The notes under the pieces are model-generated. The model was given only the letters and a program-made list of their open reading frames with translations. It was not told where the DNA came from and ran no database searches. Both the position numbers and the translations under genes were made by a program. From an uncultured Lachnospiraceae bacterium (GTDB lineage: Bacteria > Bacillota > Clostridia > Lachnospirales > Lachnospiraceae), in the NCBI GenBank assembly GCA_948794795.1, contig CAQGLR010000008.1:1-64000 (forward strand): a stretch of DNA of 64,000 nt. The letters are read 5' to 3'. Numbering within the stretch: the stretch's first letter is position 1; the number at the start of each line of letters is the position of its first letter. Below are positions 17,639 through 27,373 of the stretch, piece after piece.

Positions 17639-18570
17639 CAGTCCAGAACCTCCTTCTTGGCAGTTACCATCATAAATACCTCTTCAAGATTACCTGTTTC
17701 ATGCATAAATGAAGAAACCATTACATCATTATTTATAAGCATTGATAAAAGCCCTGCCTCACCCTCTTCACCACCATTAAATGATACCGTTATATCAGGA
17801 CCATCAATTGAAAGGTTCTCAACTTGTGGGTTTTCTTTAATAATACGGACTGCTGTTTCTGCATTGTTTATAACATGTATTTTTAATGGATTTGATGTAC
17901 TAAGTTTCTGCATTATCTCCTCAACAGTACCTTTAGTTATCATGCTTCCTTTATCTATAATACCTATAGTAGTACACATTTCAGCAAGTTCCGAAAGAAT
18001 ATGTGAACTTATAATTATAGTTTTACCCATGTCATGCAAGTTCCTAAGTATTCCCTTCATCTCAAACCTTGCCCTTGGGTCAAGCCCGGATGCCGGCTCA
18101 TCAAGTATAAGCAAGTCTGGATTATGCACAAGGCTTCTTGCCAGGCACAGCCTCTGTTTCATACCTCTTGAAAGACCATCAACATAAAAGTCTGCTTTGT
18201 CACTTAAATTTACAAGGTCCATAAGTTCCAGGCACATACTCTTTGCCTTTTCACCAGTAATACCATATATAGATGCATAAAACTCCATATACTCTATTGC
18301 CTTAAGGTTATCATATACACCAAAGAAATCTGGCATATACCCTATCTTCCTTTTTAAATTCTGGTTATCCTTTAATGCATTTACCCCAGCAACATGCACT
18401 GAACCCCCGTCTGCTTTTAGAAGACCTGATATTATACGCATTGTCGTAGTTTTCCCTGCGCCATTAGGCCCTACAAAGCCAAAAAGCTCACCTTTCTCAA
18501 TAGAAAGGTCCAGATGGTTTAATGCAACAAACTTACCATAATGTTTATACAATTTCTCTATCTTTACCAT
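17638..18570 (-). CDS. ABC transporter ATP-binding protein (ABC-2/NatA type)
   Basis: 310 residues. Walker A GPNGAGKTT begins near residue 33, the signature is LSRGMKQRL, and Walker B is LLILDEPASGLD, followed by the switch histidine in IIISSH. The ~70-residue C-terminal extension after the ATPase core is usual for this subfamily, which pairs with ABC-2 permeases. The permease lies immediately upstream (27 bases), and the downstream gene overlaps its stop by four bases. The substrate is unknown. Confidence 0.9.
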   Translation of the reverse strand: MVKIEKLYKHYGKFVALNHLDLSIEKGELFGFVGPNGAGKTTTMRIISGLLKADGGSVHVAGVNALKDNQNLKRKIGYMPDFFGVYDNLKAIEYMEFYASIYGITGEKAKSMCLELMDLVNLSDKADFYVDGLSRGMKQRLCLARSLVHNPDLLILDEPASGLDPRARFEMKGILRNLHDMGKTIIISSHILSELAEMCTTIGIIDKGSMITKGTVEEIMQKLSTSNPLKIHVINNAETAVRIIKENPQVENLSIDGPDITVSFNGGEEGEAGLLSMLINNDVMVSSFMHETGNLEEVFMMVTAKKEVLD

Positions 18571-18597
18571 TTTACCCTCCTGCTGCCAGCATTTTTA

Positions 18598-21500
18598 CTA
18601 TCTGGATTTTCTTTTTGCATTTTTATATGTGCCTGCAAGCTTAACTCTTGGCAATGTAGGCTGGCTGAATGTATCAGGACCATTTACATTTAACAATACA
18701 CTTGAATTTATATCATAATATATCTTAAGGCTTCCATCTGGCTCAAGATACTTTTCTATATCCTTTATATCTGCTTTCTTTGTTGATTCCAGCAATTTCA
18801 CATATTTCCCTGTACTTTTATCCTTAACTTTGGCAATGCCTGGAAATGCATATTCAGAATATCCATACTTCTTTATCTTAAATTCTGCTCCTCCTGCTGT
18901 TTCATTGTTATAAATAAGTCTTTTAAGGGTAAAATTCTCTGGAAATTTATATGTTACTTCAAAGTTATTAATTGATGGGTCATATACATAGTATCCATTA
19001 GAATGTGTACTATCATAATCTACAGCATATTGTTCAAGTGAACCTATAACATCATATCCGCCCAATGTTTCTTCAACTTGTGCTATCTTGTATACACCGG
19101 TTTCACCATACTTATCAAAAGAAAAATTATCTGTAAATCCCGCTTCTGTACCTTCTTCTGTAAAACCATAGAACCATGTATCATATAGCTTGTTATTAGA
19201 AACAAATGTATGCAGCATTCCAATTTTTCTTCTTAACTGGATATCAATATCATTATTATAAAAGCTTCCACCTAATACAGCACTTAACTGGCTTTCAAAA
19301 TCAAATGAATACTGGCTTTCTTTATATTCTTTCTGTTTTGAAATATCAACAGACTTTCCAGCTGGAAGGCTTCCTATATAATACATATCCCCTTTGTAAT
19401 AGAAAATACAATCTTCAAGCCCGCATGACATTTTGTTGCTTATATAACCAGAAATCTGTTTTTCATTCTTCTTTATATCTATTTCCACAGTCCCTTTAGT
19501 AGTGCTTTTATTTTCCATATTAAACCCAACACTTTCAAACGCAGCAAGGCTGTTTAAAAGAAGTTTAGTGTTATTAGCACCATATTCTACGCCATAATCA
19601 TATTTATCACTATCCATGTCAGATGGTGAATAATATCCGTTGGTCATAGCAGGAGATATAGCCACATTGGCTGGAAGCACAGCTTCATATGATTTATTGG
19701 AAGGGCTTGTAAGCGTAAACTGTGTCTTTACATTATTCTTCCCATCAGCTTTCTCTGGCAGTTTTATTGTTGAAACATAATTTATAAATGGTCTCTGTAT
19801 ACGTGTACTTGTTCCTATCAAATAAATTGTAACCGAAAATGCTACTGAAAGTACCGGGACTATAAGCCACAACAAATTCCTTTTATCTTTTTTCTTAGTA
19901 ATAATGTAAGCCACAGGTCCCGCAATAATTACATATACAAGCAGAATTACAGCATAAAGCTTAATATTAGGAAGCGAATCTGTTTCATTTAAATTAAGCA
20001 CCTCATACTGGTATGTGTAAACATTAGAATATGATGGCCATGGATTAATTCCTTCCCTGGTATTTGATTTTAATTTGTCACTTATATTATTTTTAATTAC
20101 ATCCGTCATTACTGGTCCATAAAGAGCAGCTGTCCCAGAACTTAAACCTAATGAAAACTCTGAAACCAAAATATTGCCATTATCATAATCCAGGGAACTT
20201 ATAAGATTATTCCTTCCATCTGACAATACTGGCTCAGAACCCTTAATATTAATCTGTGTTATATCAAGCGGAACCTTTCTGTTGGCACGGTTTTCACCAA
20301 GAAGGCTTGTAAGTTTCTTCCTTGATATGCCAAAGTTAGTATTAATCTGCTTAACAGACCCTATTGTCCCATTTAACATTTTTCCAGAAAACGCTTTAAG
20401 CACTTTATCAGCATCTGCACCACTTCCAAGGAAAAGTGTGCCCCCATTACTTACCCATGCCTTTATTGCTTCAATCTGTATATCTGAAAACTTACTTGTA
20501 TCAAAATCATCTATTATTATAATATCAAGGCTATCAAGTATTTTATAATCTTCTGTAATATCATCAATTCCAAGCTGGAATACCAGCCCGTCATCACTAG
20601 CATCAAATGAGTTCTTATCTGCTGCAAGCCCGCTTGATATATAATCCAGGCTGTCCTGGTTATCAGATAATGTACCAATATATAAGATTGTATCGTAGTT
20701 CCATTTAGTACTGACATATTCAGAACATATTACATTATCTTCTGCATCACATATAGAAACTTTTATATACGCATCTGGTTCTATGCTTGCTGATGCAAAC
20801 TGTACCCTTTTAGTTTCACCAGAAGCAGCAGCAAATACTTTCTGTACAACTACAGAACCATCCGCATCAGACCTTGAACACTCTATCCTGATTTTTCCTG
20901 TAAAATCATTGCCTTTATTTTCTATAAGAGCATCCACTTTTATATATCTTTCATACTTAGTCTTGCCTTTATATCCAATTCCAATAGTTGCAGTAATATC
21001 ATCTTTACTAATTTTTATCTGCCCATTAGCATCTAATTGCTTTGTTTTTATAGCATCAGCTGCTGTACTTGTATTAACTGGCACAAGGCTTAATATAACC
21101 GCCAGTATTAACATTGGCAATGCTGCCTGTTTCTTTTTATGTTTTTCCTTTTTATCTTTTTTATTTATTTTCCTGCTTCTTTCCTTTCTTCTTAATGGGT
21201 CAAGAAGCACTGCTGCAAGTTTTATAAACAACAGGGTAAATAAAACCTGTAGTACCATGCTGCATAAAAACCAGTAGTCTTCAACAAAAGGAAGCAGTTC
21301 GCCATTAAGCCCTGGCCCAAGCTTTGAAACCATGTCAATAGCTCCATAATTTTTAAGTACCATATTAAGCAGGGTAAATGCAGGATTTATAAGGAGAGGA
21401 TATGCTGCCCAGGTAACATCAGGCACTTTTATATTAGCATTAATATTCTGCATATTATAATAGTATATATTAGCACCTGTATTAGCTATAAGCACACCTA

Positions 21501-22068
21501 TTGCTGTAAGCCCGCATACTATTCCAACCATGACAAATGATAATACTGTGGCTGGAACTGCCCTTTTAACTAATGCAGATGCAAATATACCCATACTGCC
21601 TATAAATAATGACATTATAATTATAAGGAGCACAAACTGCATAAGGTCTGTAATATTTATACCTCCTATAGTAAATACTATAGATATAACTGGAAGACTT
21701 GAAAATACAAGCAGCACTACCATGCTTATTGATGACATAAGTTTTCCTATAACTATCTGTCCTGGTTTTAATACTGTTGTAAGCAGTATTTCAAGTGTCT
21801 GCTTCTCCCGCTCACCTGCTATGCTGCCTGCTGTAAATACAGGCACAAGGAATGCAACCATCGCCGCTTCAAGGCATATAATTATAAAGTATACTTGTGT
21901 TACTCCTGTATAATCTATCTTGTAATTCATATTTATATTGAAAAATACTTCAAAACCTAAAAGTGCTATTGCAATAAGTCCAAGGTTAAAGAAAAGTATA
22001 GTCATTGCAAACTTCAATGAACGTACCCTTAGCTTTACCTCTTTTCCATATACTGGATTTATTTTCAT
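18598..22068 (-). CDS. ABC-2 permease fused to a large extracytoplasmic and GATase-like region
   Basis: 1156 residues, start at 22066-22068 with GGAGG ten bases before. Residues 1-290 form a six-helix ABC-2 permease, including the conserved GEREKQTLEILLTT loop (85-98). A basic stretch (about 294-314) leads into a segment that looks like an internal signal peptide (about 312-337). A beta-rich domain, a GATase1-like domain (containing DIIIIDDFD and SNGGTLFLGSGAD) and a two-helix membrane hairpin (about 690-750) follow, then a long extracytoplasmic C-terminal region. The layout is that of a permease joined to a formerly secreted partner, comparable in principle to GldG-type ABC partners. It works with the ATPase downstream. 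Substrate unknown. Confidence 0.75.
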   Translation of the reverse strand: MKINPVYGKEVKLRVRSLKFAMTILFFNLGLIAIALLGFEVFFNINMNYKIDYTGVTQVYFIIICLEAAMVAFLVPVFTAGSIAGEREKQTLEILLTTVLKPGQIVIGKLMSSISMVVLLVFSSLPVISIVFTIGGINITDLMQFVLLIIIMSLFIGSMGIFASALVKRAVPATVLSFVMVGIVCGLTAIGVLIANTGANIYYYNMQNINANIKVPDVTWAAYPLLINPAFTLLNMVLKNYGAIDMVSKLGPGLNGELLPFVEDYWFLCSMVLQVLFTLLFIKLAAVLLDPLRRKERSRKINKKDKKEKHKKKQAALPMLILAVILSLVPVNTSTAADAIKTKQLDANGQIKISKDDITATIGIGYKGKTKYERYIKVDALIENKGNDFTGKIRIECSRSDADGSVVVQKVFAAASGETKRVQFASASIEPDAYIKVSICDAEDNVICSEYVSTKWNYDTILYIGTLSDNQDSLDYISSGLAADKNSFDASDDGLVFQLGIDDITEDYKILDSLDIIIIDDFDTSKFSDIQIEAIKAWVSNGGTLFLGSGADADKVLKAFSGKMLNGTIGSVKQINTNFGISRKKLTSLLGENRANRKVPLDITQINIKGSEPVLSDGRNNLISSLDYDNGNILVSEFSLGLSSGTAALYGPVMTDVIKNNISDKLKSNTREGINPWPSYSNVYTYQYEVLNLNETDSLPNIKLYAVILLVYVIIAGPVAYIITKKKDKRNLLWLIVPVLSVAFSVTIYLIGTSTRIQRPFINYVSTIKLPEKADGKNNVKTQFTLTSPSNKSYEAVLPANVAISPAMTNGYYSPSDMDSDKYDYGVEYGANNTKLLLNSLAAFESVGFNMENKSTTKGTVEIDIKKNEKQISGYISNKMSCGLEDCIFYYKGDMYYIGSLPAGKSVDISKQKEYKESQYSFDFESQLSAVLGGSFYNNDIDIQLRRKIGMLHTFVSNNKLYDTWFYGFTEEGTEAGFTDNFSFDKYGETGVYKIAQVEETLGGYDVIGSLEQYAVDYDSTHSNGYYVYDPSINNFEVTYKFPENFTLKRLIYNNETAGGAEFKIKKYGYSEYAFPGIAKVKDKSTGKYVKLLESTKKADIKDIEKYLEPDGSLKIYYDINSSVLLNVNGPDTFSQPTLPRVKLAGTYKNAKRKSR

Positions 22069-22089
22069 ATGTTTACAACCTCCATTTTA

Positions 22090-23304
22090 TTAGTCTTTTT
22101 CCACATCATTGCCACCGCTATAGTTATCTATTGGAAGGGCAATGGTAAAACATGTTCCATTAATCCCGCTTCTGACAGTAATCTTTCCTCCATGTAGTAC
22201 AGCTATCTCCTGTGCTATATTAAGACCCAGGCCAGTCCCTCCAGTCTGTGAAGACCTTGAACCCTCAACTCTGTAAAACCTGTCAAAAATGTGTTCTACG
22301 CTGTCTTCTGGAATTATCAGCCCAAAATTAGTTACACGTATTTGTAATTCACTGTCATATTTCTCAAGTTCAATGTGTACTGCCTTGCCATCCTTGCCAT
22401 ATTTTACTGCATTACTTATAAGATTTGAAACCGCCCTTGCTATAAGTTCCCCATCGACATCCATAATAAGGCTGTATACATTCTGTTCTAATGTATATTC
22501 AAGGTTATTTTCCATAAACAGTGGATAAAACTCTTCTGTCATCTGCTCAACAAGTTTAACTATATCTATACTGCTCCTGTGAAGGGTTATCTCTCCACTC
22601 ATAAGTTTTGTATAGCTGAAAAGTTCCTCTATAAGCCCCTGCATCCTGTCCGCTTTGCGCATAGCAATGCTTGCATACTTCTGCCTCTCCTCTACGGGAT
22701 ACTTTTCAACATCTGTTGCAAGCTGCAGATAACCAATAATAGAAGTAAGTGGTGTACGCAAATCATGTGCAACACATGTTATCATCTCTTTATTTGCCTG
22801 CAATGCTTCACGTTCAGACTTCATAAGCCTTTCTATTTCACTATGCATGCGGTTTACCTGGGTAACTATCTCACCTATCTCATCTTCCCTGTTTATGCCT
22901 GTTATCTGTACTTCCATATCGCCTGATGCAATATTTGAAATATAATTTGAAATATAACTCATATCTTTTGTAATACGCCTTGTAAGTAAAAGGAAATAAA
23001 ATATAAACAGCAGAAAACCAAGCAGAAGTATAATAAACATAACTGCCATAAGTGTATCTTTATTCCAGTGCCTTATACCATGGTAATTTGGCAGAAATTC
23101 CTTTGGTGGGTATGTTTTATCTGGGCTTATATTCATATCTTTACCATACTTTATACGTTTTGTCCCAAAAGAACCCGCAATTTTTACTACAATAATACCA
23201 AACGTAAATTCTGTAGCAACAGCAAGCATCATACTTATAATACTGTAAATAACAAGCTCCCCTCTAAGGCTTCTGTAAATACTATGCTTCAATCTTATAG
23301 CCAA
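22090..23304 (-). CDS. Sensor histidine kinase
   Basis: About 404 residues: two membrane helices (about 19-43 and 85-108) around a short external loop, a HAMP domain (110-162), HisKA with the phospho-accepting histidine in CVAHDLRTP (H180), and HATPase motifs NLISNAVKYG and GTGLGL. The longest frame opens with TTG at 23302-23304, directly against GGGGAG, which is too close to serve it. A TTG four codons later (23290-23292) is a plausible alternative, so the start is uncertain. The gene overlaps the end of the response regulator gene and probably controls the cluster that follows. Confidence 0.85.
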   Translation of the reverse strand: MAIRLKHSIYRSLRGELVIYSIISMMLAVATEFTFGIIVVKIAGSFGTKRIKYGKDMNISPDKTYPPKEFLPNYHGIRHWNKDTLMAVMFIILLLGFLLFIFYFLLLTRRITKDMSYISNYISNIASGDMEVQITGINREDEIGEIVTQVNRMHSEIERLMKSEREALQANKEMITCVAHDLRTPLTSIIGYLQLATDVEKYPVEERQKYASIAMRKADRMQGLIEELFSYTKLMSGEITLHRSSIDIVKLVEQMTEEFYPLFMENNLEYTLEQNVYSLIMDVDGELIARAVSNLISNAVKYGKDGKAVHIELEKYDSELQIRVTNFGLIIPEDSVEHIFDRFYRVEGSRSSQTGGTGLGLNIAQEIAVLHGGKITVRSGINGTCFTIALPIDNYSGGNDVEKD

Positions 23305-23977
23305 CTCCCCATACAGTTTTTATTATCTGCGCATTTCTTGGTTCTAGTTCTATCTTTTCCCTAAGCCTTCTTATATGCACCATTACAGTATTACTCATTT
23401 CAAAGCTCTTTTCTTTCCATACCCTCTCAAATATTTCATCTGTTGAAAAGACGTTATTAGGATGTGATGCCATAAGGAATAATATATCAAATTCTATTGG
23501 TGTAAGTTTTACATCCCTGCCATATGCCTTAACCTGGTGCAGGCTTCTGTCCATCCACAGGTTCTCAAGTTCTACTGATTCAGTAGATTTCTCTTTGACA
23601 CCGCCAAAATTCTGGTAACGTCTTAGTTGTGATTTCACCCTGGCAACAAGTTCCATTGTGTTAAATGGTTTGGTTACATAATCATCTGCACCATTTATAA
23701 GCCCTGCTACTTTATCATTCTCGCTATCCCGTGCACTAAGCATTATAATAGGTATAGTACTGTTTTCACGTATTTTTGCACACACCTGCCTTCCGTCAAT
23801 TCCAGGCATCATAATATCAAGTATTGCAAGGTCTACATTTTCTCTTTGAAAGATACTGATTGCCTCCCTGCCATCATATGCTTTAAAGCATTTATACCCC
23901 TCACCTTTAAGGTGGATTGCAACCAGGTCTGCTATTTCATGGTCGTCATCCACTACCAAAATATTTGTACTTTCCAT
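23282..23977 (-). CDS. OmpR/PhoB-family response regulator
   Basis: 231 residues. The receiver domain has the acidic pair at residues 10-12, the phospho-accepting aspartate D54 in LDIMMPG, and a conserved lysine in the TKPF motif. A winged-helix DNA-binding domain follows (about 135-229, with VMVHIRRLREKIE). The ATG at 23975-23977 has GAGGGG five bases upstream. It is the first gene of the long minus-strand cluster and is transcribed with its kinase. Its target may be the ABC/MoxR cluster itself, by position only. Confidence 0.9.
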   Translation of the reverse strand: MESTNILVVDDDHEIADLVAIHLKGEGYKCFKAYDGREAISIFQRENVDLAILDIMMPGIDGRQVCAKIRENSTIPIIMLSARDSENDKVAGLINGADDYVTKPFNTMELVARVKSQLRRYQNFGGVKEKSTESVELENLWMDRSLHQVKAYGRDVKLTPIEFDILFLMASHPNNVFSTDEIFERVWKEKSFEMSNTVMVHIRRLREKIELEPRNAQIIKTVWGVGYKIEA

Positions 23978-24266
23978 TTGTACCCCTCTTTCCTAAGGAA
24001 ATAATTATAATTGATATATCATTTTATTAAAGAATACCATATATAAAAAAGAAATTCTTTACTTTTTTATTAAAAAGAAATTATATAAAGTTTAAGGTTG
24101 TCCTTTTAAGGATTGCTATTTTGTACAATATTTATTATTTTATAAATTTACACCTATATTTTACAGGCTTGTAATTATATCTGAAATATTTTACAATATG
24201 TATATTGCAAAACCATGTTATAACATATATAACCTGGAATGTTTTATGAAAGAGAGGCAGATTATT

Positions 24267-25196
24267 ATGGATGGACAGTCAATGAAAGACTTTGAAAATG
24301 AACTTGAACGCTCTTTTAAAGTCCTAAAAGAAGGTGATATAATTGAAGTAACTGTAATAGGAATATCTGATACAGAAGTAACCGCTGACCTTAATTATTA
24401 TACAGAGGGGGTTATACCACTTGAAGAGTGCAGCAATGACCCCGCATTTTCAATTAAAAATGATATAAATATTGGTGATATCTTGAAAGTAATGGTACTT
24501 GACCCTGAAAGTCCAAGTGGTAATGTCCTTCTTTCACTAAAAGAGGCCAATAATATACTGGTATGGGATGAACTAAAAGAAGATTATAAAAATGGAACTA
24601 TATTTAAAGTAAAAATAAATGAAGCTGTACCTTCGGGAGTTGTTGGATATGTAAAAGGAATACGTGCATTTATACCTGCTTCACAGCTTGCACTCCAATA
24701 TGTAGAAGATACAGAAAGTTATGTTGGAATGACAGTTGATGCAGTAATTATTACCGCAGACCCACATGAGCACAGGCTTGTGCTTTCCGCCAAAACCATT
24801 GAAAAAGAACATGCATTAGCTGAAAAGGCACAGAAAACCGCACGTCTGGATGTTGGTTCTATTGCAGAAGGAATTGTAGAAAGAATTGAACCATATGGTG
24901 CATTTATTAATATTGGTGAAGGTCTCACAGGACTCTGCCATATATCACAAATAACAAGTAAGTTTATTAAATCCCCTAAAGAGGTGCTTAAACTTGGAAG
25001 CTCTGTAAAAGCTAAAATCATTAGTACAGAAGGTGGCAGGATTTCATTAAGTATTAAAGCTGTAACAGAAGACACTCCTGACAGTACAGATGAAACTTAT
25101 GAAATACCAAATGAATACAAAGCGGATGGCATGGCAGGCAGTGAAACCGCAGATGAAAGCCCATTTGCCAAGCTTTTAAAAGATATTAAATTATAG
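24267..25196 (+). CDS. S1-domain RNA-binding protein (RpsA-like, three S1 domains)
   Basis: The ATG at 24267 is preceded by AGAGAGG at a nine-base distance and gives 310 residues; ATGs further upstream lack a binding site. Three S1 domains can be placed at about 21-92, 106-176 and 194-265. The last is the most canonical (GIVERIEPYGAFINIG, then GLCHIS). Firmicutes carry short S1-family proteins of this kind in place of the six-domain ribosomal S1 of Proteobacteria. They bind RNA and may assist translation. An acidic tail ends in FAKLLKDIKL. A strong terminator follows at once, so the gene is monocistronic. Confidence 0.85.
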   Translation: MDGQSMKDFENELERSFKVLKEGDIIEVTVIGISDTEVTADLNYYTEGVIPLEECSNDPAFSIKNDINIGDILKVMVLDPESPSGNVLLSLKEANNILVWDELKEDYKNGTIFKVKINEAVPSGVVGYVKGIRAFIPASQLALQYVEDTESYVGMTVDAVIITADPHEHRLVLSAKTIEKEHALAEKAQKTARLDVGSIAEGIVERIEPYGAFINIGEGLTGLCHISQITSKFIKSPKEVLKLGSSVKAKIISTEGGRISLSIKAVTEDTPDSTDETYEIPNEYKADGMAGSETADESPFAKLLKDIKL

Positions 25197-25201
25197 TAAC
25201 T

Positions 25202-25240
25202 GTCCCTGTCTGGCATATACTGCCAGACAGGGACCTTTTT
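25202..25240 (+). terminator. Rho-independent terminator of the S1-protein gene
   Basis: A perfect 14-bp stem, GTCCCTGTCTGGCA with TGCCAGACAGGGAC, around TATAC, followed by CTTTTT. Confidence 0.92.
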
Positions 25241-25307
25241 AACTCTTTTATTGCTGGTTTCCTAATATATTGTATAATACTTTCTTAATGTGGCAGCGCT
25301 GTCTTTA

Positions 25308-25862
25308 TTATAAATTATTTTTGCTACAGCCACTACATCCGCCACAGCTCTTCTGGCCTTCCTGCTGCATAACATCACGGGTATAGTCAAACATAGAACT
25401 TAATGAACATACTGCCTGTGCAGATATCCCCTCACCTGTCCCTGTAAAACCAAGCCCTTCCTCAGTTGTAGCTTTTACATTTACCTGGTCTTGTTCTAGG
25501 CCAAGCACACCAGCAATATTTTCACGCATTTTATCTATATATCCAATTAGTTTTGGCTTCTGTGCAATTATTGTAGAATCAATGTTTTCTATAATATAAC
25601 ATTTATCCTCAAGAAGTTTCCCTACATATCCAAGAAGTTTAAGGCTTGATATTCCTTTATATTTGTCATCGCTGTCTGGAAAGTGCTTACCTATATCCCC
25701 AAGTGCTGCAGCTCCAAGAAGTGCATCCATAATTGCATGTAATAATACATCTGCATCTGAATGTCCAAGAAGCCCCTTTTCATATGGTATACAAACACCC
25801 CCAAGAACCAGCTGGCGTCCTTCTTCCAGCCTGTGTACATCATAACCAATACCAGCCCTCAT
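25308..25862 (-). CDS. ispF: 2-C-methyl-D-erythritol 2,4-cyclodiphosphate synthase
   Basis: 184 residues. The enzyme makes the cyclodiphosphate intermediate of the MEP isoprenoid pathway in the cytoplasm as a homotrimer. The metal ligands D8, H10 (GYDVHRL) and H42 are present, together with LGHSDADVLLHAIMDA and the conserved TTEEGLGFTG motif. The usual length is about 157 residues. Here the catalytic domain is followed by an extension of about 25 residues that ends CGGCSGCSKNNL, with four cysteines, which is not part of the normal fold. The gene stands alone beside two tRNA genes. Confidence 0.93.
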   Translation of the reverse strand: MRAGIGYDVHRLEEGRQLVLGGVCIPYEKGLLGHSDADVLLHAIMDALLGAAALGDIGKHFPDSDDKYKGISSLKLLGYVGKLLEDKCYIIENIDSTIIAQKPKLIGYIDKMRENIAGVLGLEQDQVNVKATTEEGLGFTGTGEGISAQAVCSLSSMFDYTRDVMQQEGQKSCGGCSGCSKNNL

Positions 25863-25941
25863 AATTATTTACACCTCCATCTATGCACAATATTAATTTG
25901 CTGATAGAAAAACCCGGCAATATTATTACCGGGTCCTGTAG

Positions 25942-26015
25942 TAGCGGGAAAGGGATTTGAACCCATGACACCACGGGTATGAACCGTGTGCTCTAGCCAA
26001 CTGAGCTATCCCGCC
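25942..26015 (-). tRNA. tRNA-Met (CAT), elongator type
   Basis: A 74-base cloverleaf with acceptor stem GGCGGGA/TCCCGCT, a D-arm AGCTCAGTTGGCTAGAGC and anticodon loop TTCATAC. Its T-arm contains GGTTCAAATCC. The first acceptor pair is G-T, unlike the mismatched C-A of initiator tRNA, and the sequence is close to the Bacillus elongator tRNA-Met. No CCA is encoded. Confidence 0.93.
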
Positions 26016-26044
26016 ATATTTAGTTAATACAGTTTACACTGCAA

Positions 26045-26117
26045 TGGGACCTACAGGGCTCGAACCTGTGACCCTCTGCTTGTAAGGCAGATGCTCTCCC
26101 AGCTGAGCTAAGATCCC
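26045..26117 (-). tRNA. tRNA-Val (TAC)
   Basis: A 73-base cloverleaf with acceptor GGGATCT/AGGTCCC, anticodon loop CTTACAA and T-arm loop GGTTCGAGCC. It is separated by 29 bases from tRNA-Met on the same strand, so the two probably share a transcript. No CCA is encoded. Confidence 0.95.
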
Positions 26118-26432
26118 ATATCAGCATGTCCGTACATAGTCTATATACTTCATGCGACTTGTTAAATATACCAGATATATTAAATTCTGTCAAGCAAATT
26201 TTTTTATTTTTAATAAAAAAATTGCCAAAAGACTTTAATACAAAATTTTTAAATATCTGTAAATTATACAATTTTATAAATTACAAAAATAAGTTTTTAC
26301 TATTTTATATACCATGTTGTAAAATTTTTACCTGTTTTTCAATAAACACCATCCACATATATTAAAAAGTGTGGTATACTAATAAGGCGGTACATAATAA
26401 TAAAAGTTAAAACACGTAAGGATGGTAATATC
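26118..26432. other. Intergenic region upstream of the VanZ-like gene
   Basis: Very AT-rich, no convincing gene. A TATACT box near 26374-26379 could be the -10 of the downstream gene, but the matching -35 is weak. Confidence 0.4.
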
Positions 26433-27305
26433 ATGAACAAACAGTCAGTTAATATAAGCAGTCTTGTAATACTATTAAGCCTTTTATGCTTTATAATGGA
26501 AGTATGTATATACTACTTTATACCACAACGCTACACAGTAATTATATTTACAATTATAAGCTCACTTTGCTTATCACACTTTTTCCTTGAATCATCATTA
26601 AATTATGATTACAACTATATACATGCATCATTTATGGTAATCACTTCACTTGCATTTGGCATTATTGTATATATTATACAGCCAAACCAGTGGATAATAT
26701 ACGACTACTCAATAGTAGTCCTTATACTTGCCAACTGGCTTATCCCTTTTATTTATTGTTGTATAAGGGATTTATTTGACAGGGGCCCGAGATTTGATGA
26801 TTTTAATTTATTTTTCCACAGGATGAGTAAGTTTTTTATAATAATTTATATACTTGCAATTCTTAAACAATACTTTATAACACCTTTTGTACCGCCATAT
26901 GACGCCCCAGAATTTGGAGCACATATATTTGTACCATTTATGACAACAGCAGAACATATAGAAGAAATGCTGGATACAAACCAGAATATAATGCCAGTTA
27001 TATTATATATAATAGAAATAGCATGTTTTGGTATTCCGTTTGGATATTTTTCAAGGGTATATCTAAAGAACCGCCACTTTTTATTACAGCTTCTGGCATA
27101 CTTTGCATTTCCTTTTATACTTGAAGCTGCCCAGCAGGTAACAGGCCTTGGAAGGTGCGCAATAGATGATTATGTTATTTTTCTTATTGGTGCTGTAATT
27201 GGAATTGTTATATACCAGATAATGAACAGTTTGTTTCTGTCAGTTGCAACACGTGACTTTACCGTTGACAGGAACCATAACCAGAAAAACTTCCATTTTG
27301 AATAA
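26433..27305 (+). CDS. VanZ-like membrane protein
   Basis: 290 residues with about eight predicted membrane helices. The C-terminal part carries the VanZ-type signature: a glutamate/glutamine pair in EAAQQVTGLGRCAIDDYV, then a final helix. VanZ-family proteins are linked to resistance to glycopeptides and to envelope physiology, but most members have no known function. The N-terminal ~120 residues are additional helices of unknown role. The gene stands alone between tRNA genes and a bidirectional terminator. The domain call is good; the function is unknown. Confidence 0.75.
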   Translation: MNKQSVNISSLVILLSLLCFIMEVCIYYFIPQRYTVIIFTIISSLCLSHFFLESSLNYDYNYIHASFMVITSLAFGIIVYIIQPNQWIIYDYSIVVLILANWLIPFIYCCIRDLFDRGPRFDDFNLFFHRMSKFFIIIYILAILKQYFITPFVPPYDAPEFGAHIFVPFMTTAEHIEEMLDTNQNIMPVILYIIEIACFGIPFGYFSRVYLKNRHFLLQLLAYFAFPFILEAAQQVTGLGRCAIDDYVIFLIGAVIGIVIYQIMNSLFLSVATRDFTVDRNHNQKNFHFE

Positions 27306-27329
27306 CAACAGGCTTTAATATTCTATAAA

Positions 27330-27372
27330 AATAAAGTTACACCATATATGCCAGGTGTAACTTTATTTTTAA
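27330..27372. terminator. Bidirectional terminator
   Basis: AATAAAGTTACACC at 27330-27343 pairs with GGTGTAACTTTATT at 27354-27367 and is followed by TTT. A-rich and T-rich flanks on both sides serve the two convergent genes. Confidence 0.88.
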
Positions 27373-27373
27373 C

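Noticed and set aside
25942..26015. tRNA-Ile2 (CAT) instead of tRNA-Met
   Set aside because: The sequence follows the Bacillus elongator tRNA-Met pattern, so Met is preferred, although the CAT anticodon alone does not exclude Ile2.
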